Part shown: one piece after another, positions 1-10,824 of the stretch
Layout of the letters: each line of letters opens with the position of its first letter
Numbering within the stretch: the first letter of the stretch is position 1
Assembly: GCF_037975245.1 (NCBI RefSeq)
Contig: NC_092574.1
Coordinates: forward strand, 15,139,713-15,203,712
Source: Apostichopus japonicus
Lineage: Eukaryota > Echinodermata > Holothuroidea > Aspidochirotida > Stichopodidae
Direction of reading: 5' to 3'
DNA length: 64,000 nucleotides
The notes under the pieces: generated by a model
What the model was told of the DNA's origin: nothing
The model's input: only the letters and a program-made list of their open reading frames with translations
Databases searched by the model: none
Translations under genes and position numbers: made by a program

Positions 1-804
1 AAATGTGCACAACCCTAATCGAAATTATTCCCCCACAACAGCTCTATCAAAATAGGCCTATTTGATTCGAATCTAAGTCGAATTTGTGATTAACATAGTA
101 GCATGAAGCATGCAGAATAACTGGAGCTAGAGCTAGCACATGGTTCGCAGCACAGGTTACGAATCCGGAGCTAACAAACTAGCGATTCAATTCTGCATGT
201 GATGAATCCGCGGCATGTGCTACATCCTAGCTTCAGGAATTGATTTGAGATTGAGATTTGAATTGAGAAACGATTTACGAAAGCCAAATTTGCATATTGG
301 GTATATCAATAATTAAATTCAATATACTGACACATGACACCCCTCCCCCCGTGTAATTCAACAATATGCAATGGCAATGCAGTTTCTTTACTGCTCGAAA
401 TCCTTGAATGATGCATGCAAATCGAATAATGTAAATTACAAATTGGCACTAACACAGTAACACATTAAATACATTGTTACAGTATACAGCACTCGGCAGT
501 TTCGGTAGGGCCGATAAAATAATGTGCGGCTTTGAGTTCCGTTTTCGGATCTATTCTCGATGATGAATGAAACACTTACGTTTGGTTTTGCATAAAAGTG
601 GGGTGGGGGGGTGAAGGTATGTTCAGCCCCCAATATTTGCCAAGTGCTCCAAGAAGTGGGGGCCGCGGGGAGAATTTCGAAGTGGGTGCTGAACATATTC
701 TTGATCGGTAGAATGCACAATATACTAATAATTTTAGGGGGAAAGAACTGTCTAGATGTGATTTATTGTTACCAGAGGTGTTATATTTGCTGATCTAGGA
801 TTTC
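1..804. other. non-coding flank, no gene seen
   Basis: No credible coding region is visible. The short open frames here are low in complexity or match nothing I recognise. The stretch is AT-rich with scattered C- or G-runs, as in decayed transposon sequence. Confidence 0.5.
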
Positions 805-1204
805 CCTTTTGCTTAAATTTCGACGCTCCTTGCCAACCGATGATGGCGCTCCGCTTAGATAGTGACGTATATCAAAATTTGTACATCACCATCTGACCAT
901 ACGTTATACTATCAATCCTCTTCAAATTTTTAAATGATAATTAACTATCTAGATACAATTGCAGACATGAGATCCATATTTTAAGGATGGGTACATGCCA
1001 CTGATCTGTACACTAACGTTAGTGTACAGATCAGTGGTGCATGCAGCTTAGAGCACTCGGGAAGTGCAGTTTCCGGCCATATGGAGGGTTTGTAAAGCCA
1101 AAAAATTTCTTGTACGCTCCGCGCCAACCGATGGTGGCGCTCCGCTTAGATAGTCTTGATGGCAGGTTTGTCCCCCCACTTTCACAACTCAAATCCCGCC
1201 CCTG
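805..1204. repeat. interspersed repeat, probably hAT-derived
   Basis: A segment reading GCGCCAACCGATGGTGGCGC followed by TCCGCTTAGATAGT occurs at about 1121-1154, in shorter form at about 825-862, and again at about 26391-26424 inside the element that splits gene 5. The stretch ends at CCCGCCCCTG, at the point where similarity to the gene 2 and gene 3 upstream units begins (about 1205). That fits the end of an hAT-type element. I could not identify the left end or a target duplication. Confidence 0.5.
998..1037. repeat. perfect 40-bp palindrome
   Basis: Two 20-bp arms meet at position 1017/1018 with no spacer. The left arm starts CCACTGATCT and the centre is CTAACGTTAG. Partial complementarity continues for a few bases outside the arms. 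It can form a cruciform or hairpin. It lies within the repeat stretch upstream of gene 1 and has no counterpart upstream of genes 2 or 3. Confidence 0.9.
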
Positions 1205-1943
1205 CCTTGTGAGTTACCAAGTGGTTTCACGGCTGACCAACCTCGGGGTTTAAACTTGCTTTTTGATGAAGCGTTCTTTGTACCACTCACTAGGGCCACT
1301 GCAGGATCCTGAACTGTAAAAACATGATACTGAATCCTTGCGGGACTCGGTATAAACACCTCGTTACACAGCAAATATCGCTACAAAATAAGTCTTTAGT
1401 TAAACTAGGTTAAAATGGCTCTTTTCATAACTTTTTAAGTATAGTACTCAGAAAACTATCTATTATATCATTTTGAAGAATATGGTGTCCTCTTTACAAT
1501 GATGTGTCGTTATTTATTATGCGTGTGAACTAAACCCCGTATTTTCTAATCTGAGAAAGTAAAAACCACTTCGGAAAGCAGTGAACGTCTTTAAAACGTC
1601 CCTATCTCTCAATGCTTACATTGTGCTTGCTGGGAATGAAGTAAAGTTCGTTAACTCCTCTCTCTAGTGATATAAAATTCGACTTGATTGGTCAATATTA
1701 AGGCTCGTACTTTTCACCAGAAAATCAAAAGCATCGTAAGAAAGTTTTGAGGTCCTCCTTTACGTGGCTAATCTGAACACAGCACAGTGTGCAGTGCTCC
1801 ACTGCAATTTCGGAGAGGGAAACCGAAACGCTTCCTGTGCGTATACAACAGCGATTAATTCTCCGACAACGGGCCGTTTATAATTTCCATATGAAAACAG
1901 TTCATGTTTGCCTATCGCTTAGAGCATGAATTTTTGGTGGACT

Positions 1944-2229
1944 TTGGTAATATTATGTGCGGTTGGTATGATATATGTGTAGTATTAACTGCCAACTTGG
2001 TACACGGAAGTTAAATACATATATAGTATACAGTATTGCATAGTATATAGTTAAAGGCTACATATAAGTGTATAGTATTTGGTGAATTATTTCCGAACGC
2101 AACGGTTGTGATTAAAAACGATTTTTTATTCTACTACCATTAAACAATCTGACAGGATCATTATTACAATACATCGATGACATTGTTACAGACTTTTCAA
2201 AATTGTATTATTAGGAAGGACGATTCAAG
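1944..2229 (+). promoter_or_regulatory. conserved proximal 5' flank of gene 1
   Basis: This stretch is nearly the same upstream of genes 1, 2 and 3, although in gene 3 everything further upstream has been replaced. It contains a TATA-like CATATAAG at 2061-2068, about 160 bp before the ATG. Promoter function is inferred from conservation and position only. A 5' UTR intron is not excluded. Confidence 0.4.
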
Positions 2230-3837
2230 ATGTATTACTCAGTTATTTCTTTATTGGTGTTACTTTTTACCGTTTTATTCAACGTAAACTTTGGACAAAC
2301 TCTCTGTGGATCTAACTGTCCTTGTTTTTGTAGCAATGTGACGAGAACGTTGGACTGTATTGGTTTTGGACTTTCAAACTTCAGTGTTTGTGGATCACTA
2401 AGTAACTTTCAAAATGTGAACTTTACCAAGAATGAGATATCTCAGTTAGAGACAAGTTTGACTAAATGCAGCTACGACTTTAGTCATAATCAGATAAATT
2501 CAGTCCAAGTAAATTGGCTATCTGGTTCTTCTCAATGTGGTAAATTGCACTTAGACCTTTCACATAACGCAATTCTTCGTTTATCAGAAAGTGCAATTAT
2601 TTTCCAATTTTATAATGAAGCAGAAGCGGTACGCGTTGTGATCGATCTGTCATTTAATAGGATAGAGTATTTGGAGGAAGGATCCATCTTCGTATCAGAG
2701 GTGTTTCCCAACTATAACGTTGTGGTAATACTAATCGACTTATCTTTTAACAGGATACTATCAGTTCATCCAACTGCAATCCGCGTCAGTGCTAGTACAT
2801 ACATCAGGGTAATCCAACTTTTATTAAATAACAACATTCTTCATAACTTCACCGTCTCTTCGTTTATTGGTTATAGTATTGACATTGAAGACTATTACCT
2901 CATCGACCTACATGGCAACAACATTTCTGGATTTCATGAAGACGACATTGAAAATGTTCTTCATGATAATGTTACTCTCATCCTAGATGAAAACCCTTGG
3001 AATTGTGATTGCAGTCAGAGATATGTAAGCTTAAATACATCTCGTCTTCGAAGATTCCTGAACTATAATAACTCAGTAGAACCGATTTGTGAGATTCCAG
3101 CCTTTGTGAATGGACGCCCTCTGTTATCACTTTCCGAGAGTGATTTTGTCTGTGCACCGAAGGCTGATCAGAATGTAAATCTAGATGTACACGTCAATGC
3201 AGGAGACACGTTAAAGTTAACCTGTCCTGTAATTGGCGCAGACCCACCGATCGCGAATGTCGATTGGCAGATTACCACGGGAAGCCCCGCCCAGGGGGAG
3301 GAGATGTCATTAATCCATGTTCGGACCTGTTTCAATTGTTCCCTGGTAATCAGCAACATACAGAAAGTCTTGGAAGGGTCTTACCAGTGTACTGTTTCAA
3401 ACGGGCGAAATTTGACCATCGTACAAAAGGTCACAGTAGCTGACGACAGTACACCGATAACTGCAGGCTACACAACGACGTCGTTCAACAAGTCACCTAA
3501 GACTGTAGGAAAATCCAAACGCTTTCTATTAATTGTTGTTATATTTCTTTCCGTTATTCTGGTCATTGTCGTTGTCTGTCTTGTAGTTGTTTGTTATAAA
3601 TTACACAAAACAAAAGAGAATGAAATCCCGCTTCCACAGAAGGGTAAGAATGAAACTTCCCAGAATGCACCTGGTTTACCAAGATATGACGTCAGTGTGA
3701 AAAACAAGGCCTTTGATGTCGACGTAGACGAGGATGAGTACTTAAAACCAAAAAGGTCAAAGACGAAAGAAACTAAAGAAACTGAAGATATTTATGAAGT
3801 CGGTGAAATTAACCGTGCTGTATACGTTAATGAATGA
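2230..3837 (+). CDS. LRR-Ig transmembrane receptor, gene 1
   Basis: Encodes 535 residues in one exon. Seen in order: hydrophobic signal peptide (1 to about 22); N-terminal Cys cap (Cys 26, 30, 32, 34, 43, 54); about seven leucine-rich repeats (60-250) with LxLSFN or LSHN cores; C-cap with NPWNCDC at 255-261; one C2-type Ig domain (about 315-402; Cys332, Trp346, YQC ending at Cys387); Thr/Ser-rich stalk; transmembrane helix about 432-456; cytoplasmic tail of about 79 residues. The tail has Tyr486, Tyr504 (YLKP), Tyr522 and Tyr532 (YVNE). YVNx is the pY-x-N type bound by the Grb2 SH2 domain, and YxxP suits Crk-type SH2 domains. The start is shared by the paralogues and directly begins the signal peptide. 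It is probably a plasma-membrane recognition receptor. The ligand is unknown and an immune role is inference. Confidence 0.92.
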   Translation: MYYSVISLLVLLFTVLFNVNFGQTLCGSNCPCFCSNVTRTLDCIGFGLSNFSVCGSLSNFQNVNFTKNEISQLETSLTKCSYDFSHNQINSVQVNWLSGSSQCGKLHLDLSHNAILRLSESAIIFQFYNEAEAVRVVIDLSFNRIEYLEEGSIFVSEVFPNYNVVVILIDLSFNRILSVHPTAIRVSASTYIRVIQLLLNNNILHNFTVSSFIGYSIDIEDYYLIDLHGNNISGFHEDDIENVLHDNVTLILDENPWNCDCSQRYVSLNTSRLRRFLNYNNSVEPICEIPAFVNGRPLLSLSESDFVCAPKADQNVNLDVHVNAGDTLKLTCPVIGADPPIANVDWQITTGSPAQGEEMSLIHVRTCFNCSLVISNIQKVLEGSYQCTVSNGRNLTIVQKVTVADDSTPITAGYTTTSFNKSPKTVGKSKRFLLIVVIFLSVILVIVVVCLVVVCYKLHKTKENEIPLPQKGKNETSQNAPGLPRYDVSVKNKAFDVDVDEDEYLKPKRSKTKETKETEDIYEVGEINRAVYVNE

Positions 3838-3883
3838 TAACAAATCACTTAAAAACTAAACAAATTAAATAATTTCTGTACAG

Positions 3884-3899
3884 AATAAAGAATAATAAA
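3884..3899 (+). terminator. polyadenylation signals of gene 1
   Basis: Two AATAAA hexamers (3884-3889 and 3894-3899) lie about 47-57 bp after the stop codon. Both are conserved at the same spacing after gene 2. Confidence 0.65.
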
Positions 3900-3940
3900 G
3901 ACATTTGCTTTCTAGCGGTGTCCTGCTTGGTTCGGTTAAT

Positions 3941-4160
3941 TTGCAAACAAAGAAAGTACATTGCACTTTCTTTGTTACAAAGGGACCAGACCAGAAAAGT
4001 ATCCACTTATTTCTGGTTCCTCTACTTCCATCTCACATATATATTATTTCAATACTCTATATTTACTGTTTACTGTATTTGATACCATCTATATTTATCC
4101 TATACTGTTCAAAATGTAAAATAATGAAATGTAGAAAATAAATTCAATTCAATTCAAAAC
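3941..4160 (+). mobile_element. LINE 3'-end fragment after gene 1
   Basis: The stretch starts with a hairpin (11-bp arms at 3947-3957 and 3965-3975) and ends in AATAAATTCAATTCAATTC, the A-rich pentamer-type tail of a non-LTR retrotransposon. It carries no usable coding sequence. The same fragment follows gene 2, so it was inserted before the unit duplicated. Confidence 0.55.
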
Positions 4161-5606
4161 ATATCATGAACCTTGAACATCATTAAACTGACCCAAGTTG
4201 TCTCAAAACATGATATGCTTTTAGTAAAGCGTTTGTCAAATACGGTAGATTGCAAATGATGGCGTATAACTTTTCTTTAGGAAGGAACATTTCAGTTTGA
4301 TCAGTCTGAAGTCAAGAATATTGCTGAATGTTCATCAAAGCAAGTATTAAAACAAAGAAGTTTTACTGTGTGATAACACAGTCGGTCACATTCAACATTT
4401 ACTTCTGTTTTTGAAAGACCCTTGTTCTTCTAAAGTGAGCTGTTAATCATTCAAGGTAGATTTTTCAGACTTTCATTGGAATAATAGTCAACAATGGCTG
4501 CTTGATAATCAGACGCTTTTCATAATTACTTTTCTGGTTTGAAAGAATCCGTTTCTTCTAAAATGTATTCATTAACTAGGTAGTTTGATTCTTAATATAA
4601 AATGAATTAGACTGAATTTTGACTTAAACGTTAATCCATCAACAAAATATACGAGTCTATATCGTAAAAGGTTTATTATCATAGCTTTTTGCCCGATATA
4701 GTGACGATATCTTATAGCCATTTTATGTTTCACTTTCTTTGTTTTTACGCTTAGTTTCTAATTCCAATTCTTCTTGAGCATACATTCAGTTTCCTGTCTT
4801 TAAAGGGCTTTGTTTATTCAAGATTCGTTAACTCTATGACGAAGTTATTTTGTTCTATTAATAGTGTATGTCTACATCACAATCATGCGCGCATCACGAT
4901 ATCTACTAGAAATGAAGATACCTGTTTTGTATGTGTAAAGGAGGATGCTACCTTGTGAGTTACCAAGTGGTTTCAAGGCTGACCAACCTCGGGGTTTAAA
5001 CTTGCTTTTTGATGAAGGGTTCTTTGTACCACTCACTAGGGCCACTGCAGGATCCTGAACTGTAAAAACGTGATACTGAATCCTTGCGGGACTCGGTATA
5101 AACACCTCGTTACGCAGCAAATATCGCTACAAAATAAGTCTTATATCATTTTGAAGAATATTGTGTCCTTTTTACAATGATGTGTCGTTCTTTATGATGC
5201 GTGTGAACTAAACCATGTGCTTTATAATCTGAAAAATTTAAATACCACTTCGGAAAGCAGTGAACGTCTTAAAACGTCCCTATCTCTCAATGCTTACATT
5301 GTGCTTGCTGGGAATGAAGTAAAGTTCGTTAACTCCTCTCTCTAGTGATATAAAATTCGACTTGATTGGTCAATATTAAGGCTCGTACTTTTCACCAGAA
5401 AATCAAAAGCATCGTAAGAAAGTTTTGAAGTCCTCCTTTACGTGGCTAATCTGAACACAGCACAGTGTGCAGTGCTCCACTGCAATTTCGGAGAGTGAAA
5501 TCGAAACGCTTCCTGTGCGTATACAACAGCAACGGGCCGTTTATAATTTCCATATGAAAACAGTTCATGTTTGCCTATCGCTTAGAGCATGAATTTTTGG
5601 TGGACT
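4161..5606. other. intergenic region between genes 1 and 2
   Basis: AT-rich DNA with no gene. The part up to about 4760 is repeated after gene 2, and from about 4770 it is shared with the stretch upstream of gene 3 (about 10830). From about 4951 it is the 5' part of tandem unit 2. Confidence 0.6.
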
Positions 5607-5879
5607 TTAGTAATATTATGTGCGGTTGGTATAATATATACGTAGTATTAACTGCCAACTTGGTACACGGAAGTTAAATACATAAATAGTATACAGTATT
5701 GCATTGCATAGTATATAGTTAAAGGCTACATATAAGTGTATAGTATTTGATCAATTATTTCCGAACGCAACGGTTGTGATTAAAAACGATTTATAATCTG
5801 ACAGGATTATTATTACAAGAAATCGATGACGTTTGTTACAGACGTTTCAAAATTGTATTATTAGGAAGGACGATTCAAG
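5607..5879 (+). promoter_or_regulatory. conserved proximal 5' flank of gene 2
   Basis: Counterpart of the stretch before gene 1, with the same CATATAAG motif at about 5729-5736, about 150 bp before the ATG. It carries a few small indels relative to gene 1. The role is inferred from conservation. Confidence 0.4.
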
Positions 5880-7475
5880 ATGTATTGCTCAGTTATTTCT
5901 TTTTCGGTGTTACTTTTTACTGTTTTATTCAACGTAAACTTTGGACAAACTCTCTGTGGATCTAACTGTCCGTGTTCTTGTAGCAATGTCACGAGAACGT
6001 TGGACTGTAGTGGTTTGGGACTTTCAGACCTCAATGTTTGTGGATCACTAAGTAACTTTCAAAATGTGAACTTTACCAAGAATGAGATATCTCAGTTAGA
6101 GACAAGTTTGGAAGAATGCAGCTACGACTTTAGTCATAATCAGATCAATTCAGTCCAAGTAAATTGGCTATCTCTTGCTATCCAATGTGGTAACTTCAAC
6201 TTAGACCTTTCACATAACGCCATTCTACGTTTATCAGAAAGTGCAATTGCTGTTCTTATTTATGGAACGGCGGAACGCTTTGTGATCGATCTGTCATTTA
6301 ATAAGATAGAGTATTTGGAGGAAGCATCCATCATCGTACAAAACTTGCGTTCCAGTTATATTGAGAGAATACTAATCGACTTATCTTTTAACAGAATACT
6401 ATCAGTTCATTCATCTGCAATCCGCGTTATATCAACAAACATCAGGGAAACCCATCTTTTGTTAAATAACAACAATATTCATAACTTTACCGTCTCTTCG
6501 TTTAATGATAATATTAGATCCGATGAAGACTATTACCTCATCGACCTACACGGCAACAACATTTCTGGATTTCAAGAAGAGGACATTGAAAATGTTCTTC
6601 ATGATAATGTTACTCTCATCCTAGATGAAAACCCTTGGAATTGTGATTGCAGTCAGAGATATGTAAGCTTAAATACATCTCGTCTTAGAAGATTCCTGAA
6701 CAATAATAACTCAGTGGAGCCGATTTGTGAGATTCCAGCCTTTGTGAATGGACGCCCTCTGTTATCTCTTTCCGAGAGTGAGTTTGTCTGTGCACCAAAA
6801 CCTGATCAGAATGCAAATCTAGATGTACACGTCGATGCTGGAGACACGTTAAAGTTAATCTGTCCTGTAATTGGCGCAGACCCACCGATCGCGAATGTCG
6901 ATTGGCAGATTACCACAGGAAGCCCCGCCCGGGGGGAGGAGATGTCATTAATCCATGTTCGGACCTGTTTCAATTGTTCCCTGGTAATCAGCAACATACA
7001 GAAAGTCTTGGAAGGGTCTTACCAGTGTACTGTTTCAAACGGGCGAAATTTGACCATCGTACAGAAGGTAACAGTAGCTGACGACAGTACACCGATAACT
7101 GCGGGCTACACAACGACGTCGTTGAACGAGTCACCTAAGACTGTAGGAACCTCCAAACGCCCTCTATTAATTGTTGTTATATTTCTTTCTGTTATTCTGG
7201 TCATTGTCGTTGTCTGTCTTGTTGTTGTTTGTTATAAATTATACAAAACAAAAGAGAATGAAATCCCGCTTCCACAGAAGGGTAAGAATGAAACTTCCCA
7301 GAATGCACCTGGTTTACCAAGATATGACGTCAGTGTGAAAAACAAGGCCTTTGATGTCGACATAGATGAGGATGAGTACTTAAAACCAAAAAGTTCAAAG
7401 ACTAAAGAATCGAAAGAAACTGAAGATATTTATGAACTCGATGAAATTAACGGTGATGTGTACGTTAATCAATGA
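5880..7475 (+). CDS. LRR-Ig transmembrane receptor, gene 2
   Basis: Encodes 531 residues with the same layout as gene 1: signal peptide, Cys cap, about seven leucine-rich repeats, C-cap, one Ig domain, transmembrane helix and tail. It is almost identical to gene 1 in the signal peptide, C-cap, Ig and membrane parts. It differs in short patches between the repeat cores (about residues 97-103, 122-135, 150-165 and 183-217). The tail has Tyr482, Tyr500 (YLKP), Tyr518 and Tyr528 in YVNQ, a textbook Grb2-type site. No frame damage is visible. It is likely a functional surface receptor with a different recognition face from gene 1; the ligand is unknown. Confidence 0.92.
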   Translation: MYCSVISFSVLLFTVLFNVNFGQTLCGSNCPCSCSNVTRTLDCSGLGLSDLNVCGSLSNFQNVNFTKNEISQLETSLEECSYDFSHNQINSVQVNWLSLAIQCGNFNLDLSHNAILRLSESAIAVLIYGTAERFVIDLSFNKIEYLEEASIIVQNLRSSYIERILIDLSFNRILSVHSSAIRVISTNIRETHLLLNNNNIHNFTVSSFNDNIRSDEDYYLIDLHGNNISGFQEEDIENVLHDNVTLILDENPWNCDCSQRYVSLNTSRLRRFLNNNNSVEPICEIPAFVNGRPLLSLSESEFVCAPKPDQNANLDVHVDAGDTLKLICPVIGADPPIANVDWQITTGSPARGEEMSLIHVRTCFNCSLVISNIQKVLEGSYQCTVSNGRNLTIVQKVTVADDSTPITAGYTTTSLNESPKTVGTSKRPLLIVVIFLSVILVIVVVCLVVVCYKLYKTKENEIPLPQKGKNETSQNAPGLPRYDVSVKNKAFDVDIDEDEYLKPKSSKTKESKETEDIYELDEINGDVYVNQ

Positions 7476-7515
7476 CAACAATAATAACTAACCAAATTAA
7501 ATAATTTCTGTACAG

Positions 7516-7531
7516 AATAAAGAATAATAAA
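7516..7531 (+). terminator. polyadenylation signals of gene 2
   Basis: Two AATAAA hexamers (7516-7521 and 7526-7531) sit about 41-56 bp after the stop codon, matching the arrangement after gene 1. Confidence 0.65.
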
Positions 7532-7571
7532 GACATTTGCTTTCTAGCGGTATCCTGCTTGGTTCGGTTAA

Positions 7572-7795
7572 TTTGCAAAAAAGAAAGTACTTTGCACTTT
7601 CTTTGTTACAAAGGGACCAGACCAGAAAAGTATCCACTTATTTCTGGTTCTTCTACTTCCATCTCACATATATATTATTTCAATACTCTATATTTACTGT
7701 TTACTGTATTTGATACCATTTATATTTATCCTATACTGTTCAAAATGTAAAATAATGGAATGTAGAAAATAAATTCAGTTCAACTCAGTTCAAAA
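7572..7795 (+). mobile_element. LINE 3'-end fragment after gene 2
   Basis: Duplicate of the fragment after gene 1. The hairpin is retained with slightly shorter arms (about 7580-7588 and 7596-7604), and the stretch ends in an AATAAATTCA-type tail at about 7768-7790. Confidence 0.5.
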
Positions 7796-8600
7796 CATAT
7801 CATGAACCTTGAACATCTTTAAACTGACCCAAGTTGTCTCAAAACATGATATGTTTTTAGTAAAGCGTTTGTCAAATACGGTAGATTGCAAATGATGGCG
7901 TATAACTTTTCTTTAGGAAGGAACATTTCAGTTTAATCAGTCTGAAGTCAAGATGGCTGAATGTTCATCAAAGCAAGTATTAAAACAAAGAAGATTAATT
8001 GTGTGATAACACAGTTGGTCTTATTCATCATTTACTTCTGTTTTTGAAAGATCCTTGTTCTTCTTAAGTTAGCTGTTACTCTTTCAAGGTAGATTTTTAA
8101 ACTTTCAATCGAATAATAGTCAACAAAGGCTGCTTGACAATCAGACGCTTTTCATAATTACTTTTCTGGTTTGAAAGAATCCGTTTCTTCTAAACATGAA
8201 TTTATTAAGGTAGTTCGATTCTTAATTTAAAATAGATTAGAATGATATTTGACTAAAACTTTAATTTATCAACAAAGTATATGCGTCTACATCGTAAAAA
8301 GGTTTTTTATTATAGTTCTTTTGCACAATAGAGTGACAAAATGTTAGCCATTCTATGTTTCATTTTCTTCTCTTTTTATTGCGGTTAGTTTCTATTTTAA
8401 TTTTAATTCTTCTGGAAGAATTGAAATCTAATTAATATACCAACAGTGGTTTGTTAGGATAGCTTTCACTGATTACAAGTAAACAATGAGGTTCCATGAT
8501 AGTCAATTTTAAGTGTTGGCTTAAAGAGGGCAGAATACCTCATGCATATTTATCGAGACGAAAAAGGTCCAAAGCCGGGCAGTGGGTGGGGGTGAGGGGG
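7796..8600. other. intergenic region after gene 2
   Basis: The part up to about 8350 repeats the 3' flank of gene 1. The remainder is unique, includes a G-rich stretch near 8577-8630, and shows no gene. Confidence 0.5.
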
Positions 8601-9370
8601 GTGGGAGGCGTGGGTAAGCGTGGGAAGAAATCGACAAATGTCAAATTAATTGCCATGTGTCGGTTTCTTGTGTTTTCATTGCACGACCAGTATCACATGT
8701 TCTTTTCTATCGCTCTGATTGGAAGAAATCGAAATATGTCGATTTAAATTGATATATGTAAGTTTCTCGTGGTCTCATTGGACGATCAATGTCAAATGTT
8801 ACATTCTCTTGTGCTCCAATTTGACGAAATCGACATATTTCGAATTCAATTGACATACGTCAAATTCAATTGACATACGTCGGCTTTTCGTGCTCTCATT
8901 GGACGATCATTGTCACATGTTATTTTCAAACGCTCCGATTGGATGAAATCGACATGTGGGAAAGACTATACAAGCCTTGCTATGCTATGTTGACTTTGGC
9001 ATTGATAAATTAAAAAGCTGCCCGGTAAGGTTACCCTAGCTAGTTTGCAAAGATAGTGATACTTACAACACAATTAAAATGGATATCAAGATACTACTGG
9101 TCCTTTATGCTGTATTTCCCTCATGGTTATGGTTTGCAATTTTGGCATTTATGCAAATGTTGATGAAAAGAACGGTGTGAACATAACGTTTTCTAATTTC
9201 AACTGGGGCCTATGAATATGCATATATATAATTTAATCATAGCACGAAACCGACATATGTCAATTTTAATTTCGACAAATGTCGATTTCGGGACTTATGG
9301 TATACACAGACGTCGATTTCATCCAATCAGAGCGCGAGAAACTTACATATGTCAATTTAATTCGACAAAA
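8600..9370. repeat. degenerate tandem and inverted repeats with GACATATGTC-like cores
   Basis: About three head-to-tail units of roughly 100-120 bp lie between 8625 and 8960. Each contains AAATCGAC-type and TTGACATACGTC-type blocks followed by CTCATTGGACGA and a TCCAATTTGA or TCCGATTGGA block. Related blocks recur in inverted orientation at about 9240-9370. The self-complementary cores suggest a decayed inverted-repeat element. No coding potential was seen. Confidence 0.55.
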
Positions 9371-10820
9371 CGGAATTGAAATGACTCACGCGCAAAAACG
9401 TTAAAGTTGTAGAGAAAGTTCACGTCATATGCCGATTAAATACTACATATCCCTTTGAATGATTTTTAGCAGCATTTTGTTGTTGACAGCGTTGGTTGAC
9501 ACAAGACTGACAGTCTGAGTGCAGCATTTTAAGCAAATGACATTAAGGAAAGGAAACGGAATTATCATAAAAGTACTTGAACGAAGTCATTTATAATTGT
9601 CCACAAATTTACTCCATTACGTTCAAAATAATATCTAGCGCTACTGTCACGTGACTGTGAATCATCCTGTACACTAATCCTGTACATTAAATTGCGCTTA
9701 TTGGTATCCCATTAATCGTTGGTCGAAATTGTTCATCAGAATATAAGCCTATTGACTGTCTCAACTAACAGAAGGAATGACCAGAAGTATTTAACGTTCT
9801 GTCCAGTCTCAGAAAATCAGAAAATTCCAAATTTAAACGCTCTTATAGCACCAAGAAAAATCTTTTAAATCAGTCAAGAAATACGATACATCAATTTTGT
9901 GTTAGGAATTGCCATTCACAAGTGTAAATAACATGTGTCATTATCGCTTGCATTTGTTTTAAATTGGGTATTATGGTTCATTTCTATTGGGGTGAAAGGC
10001 AAGATGAATAGAATAGTTCATTTATTTGATGCCATTATCACTCTAATTAAGTTATGTCAACAATTAATTTTGCTTTGCTATTTCTATAGCGACCAGTAGT
10101 ACAAATAAAGCTGTAATGAACCTAGACCACAATAAGCACTTATTTACAAGATTTCATATTGAACCGACCTAATTTCTTCGTCCTTCTCTCGCCGGCCCCC
10201 AGGATGTTTCATCGTGTGAAGTTCGCAATGTTTCTTTCAAGTTCGCAACGATGACTTAGTCTTCCTTCCGCTTCACTCAAAGCAACCATATGCCGAACAC
10301 TCTGCGTTAGAAAATGGCTTTAGGTTGATACTTGCTTTTCTCGGTACAAAGAATGATACATTTTGTAAGACGTTTCTCCTGTAGTTATAACTCCTTGGGT
10401 TACTGTGCCGTAGATTTCCAAAACTCCGAAAATGAAAAGGAAAGAGAAATGTCATTGGTGTGCATTTGTGGCATTTTTATTGACGACAAACGTAAATGTT
10501 GTACCAGCCTGCATAACAGGGACATTATATGCTAGTAGCCTATACTCAGAGGAAATTGCTAAGACGAACTGGTAAGAAACATTTAACTACCCCGTACCAG
10601 AGTGTCGTCACTCGTCCGTTGTGATTCATCCCCTAAAATAATAGTTGTAGTTATTGTACATTTATTTGACTGAGGAATGCATGAAAACGTGAACTAATGG
10701 AAATAACCAGATGAACATAGACAAAAATTTGATGACGTCCACGTTGACCATAATTATGAACCCAAATAAAGGAAATTAAACTAAACTAAACATAGTGAGC
10801 GGTTAAAATTCCAAATCCAA
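9371..10820. other. non-coding intergenic stretch
   Basis: No gene, no strong repeat and no recognisable RNA. The short open frames near 10273-10535 overlap on both strands and resemble nothing I know. Confidence 0.45.
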
Positions 10821-10824
10821 GTAA

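Larger units (their letters stand above)
1205..4850 (+). repeat. tandem unit 1 (contains LRR-Ig gene 1)
   Basis: From about 1205, starting CCTTGTGAGTTACC, the sequence is closely repeated from about 4951, including about 1 kb of 5' flank, the gene and about 800 bp of 3' flank. The ATG-to-ATG distance of genes 1 and 2 is 3,650 bp. The 5' part recurs again at about 11049 before gene 3. This shows duplication of whole gene-plus-flank units. Confidence 0.85.

Noticed and set aside
3700-3837. ITAM or ITIM motifs in receptor tails
   Set aside because: The residue at Tyr+3 is not Leu, Ile or Val for the IYEVG, IYELD or EYLKP sites, and no paired YxxL/I spacing exists. The YVNx and YxxP readings fit better.
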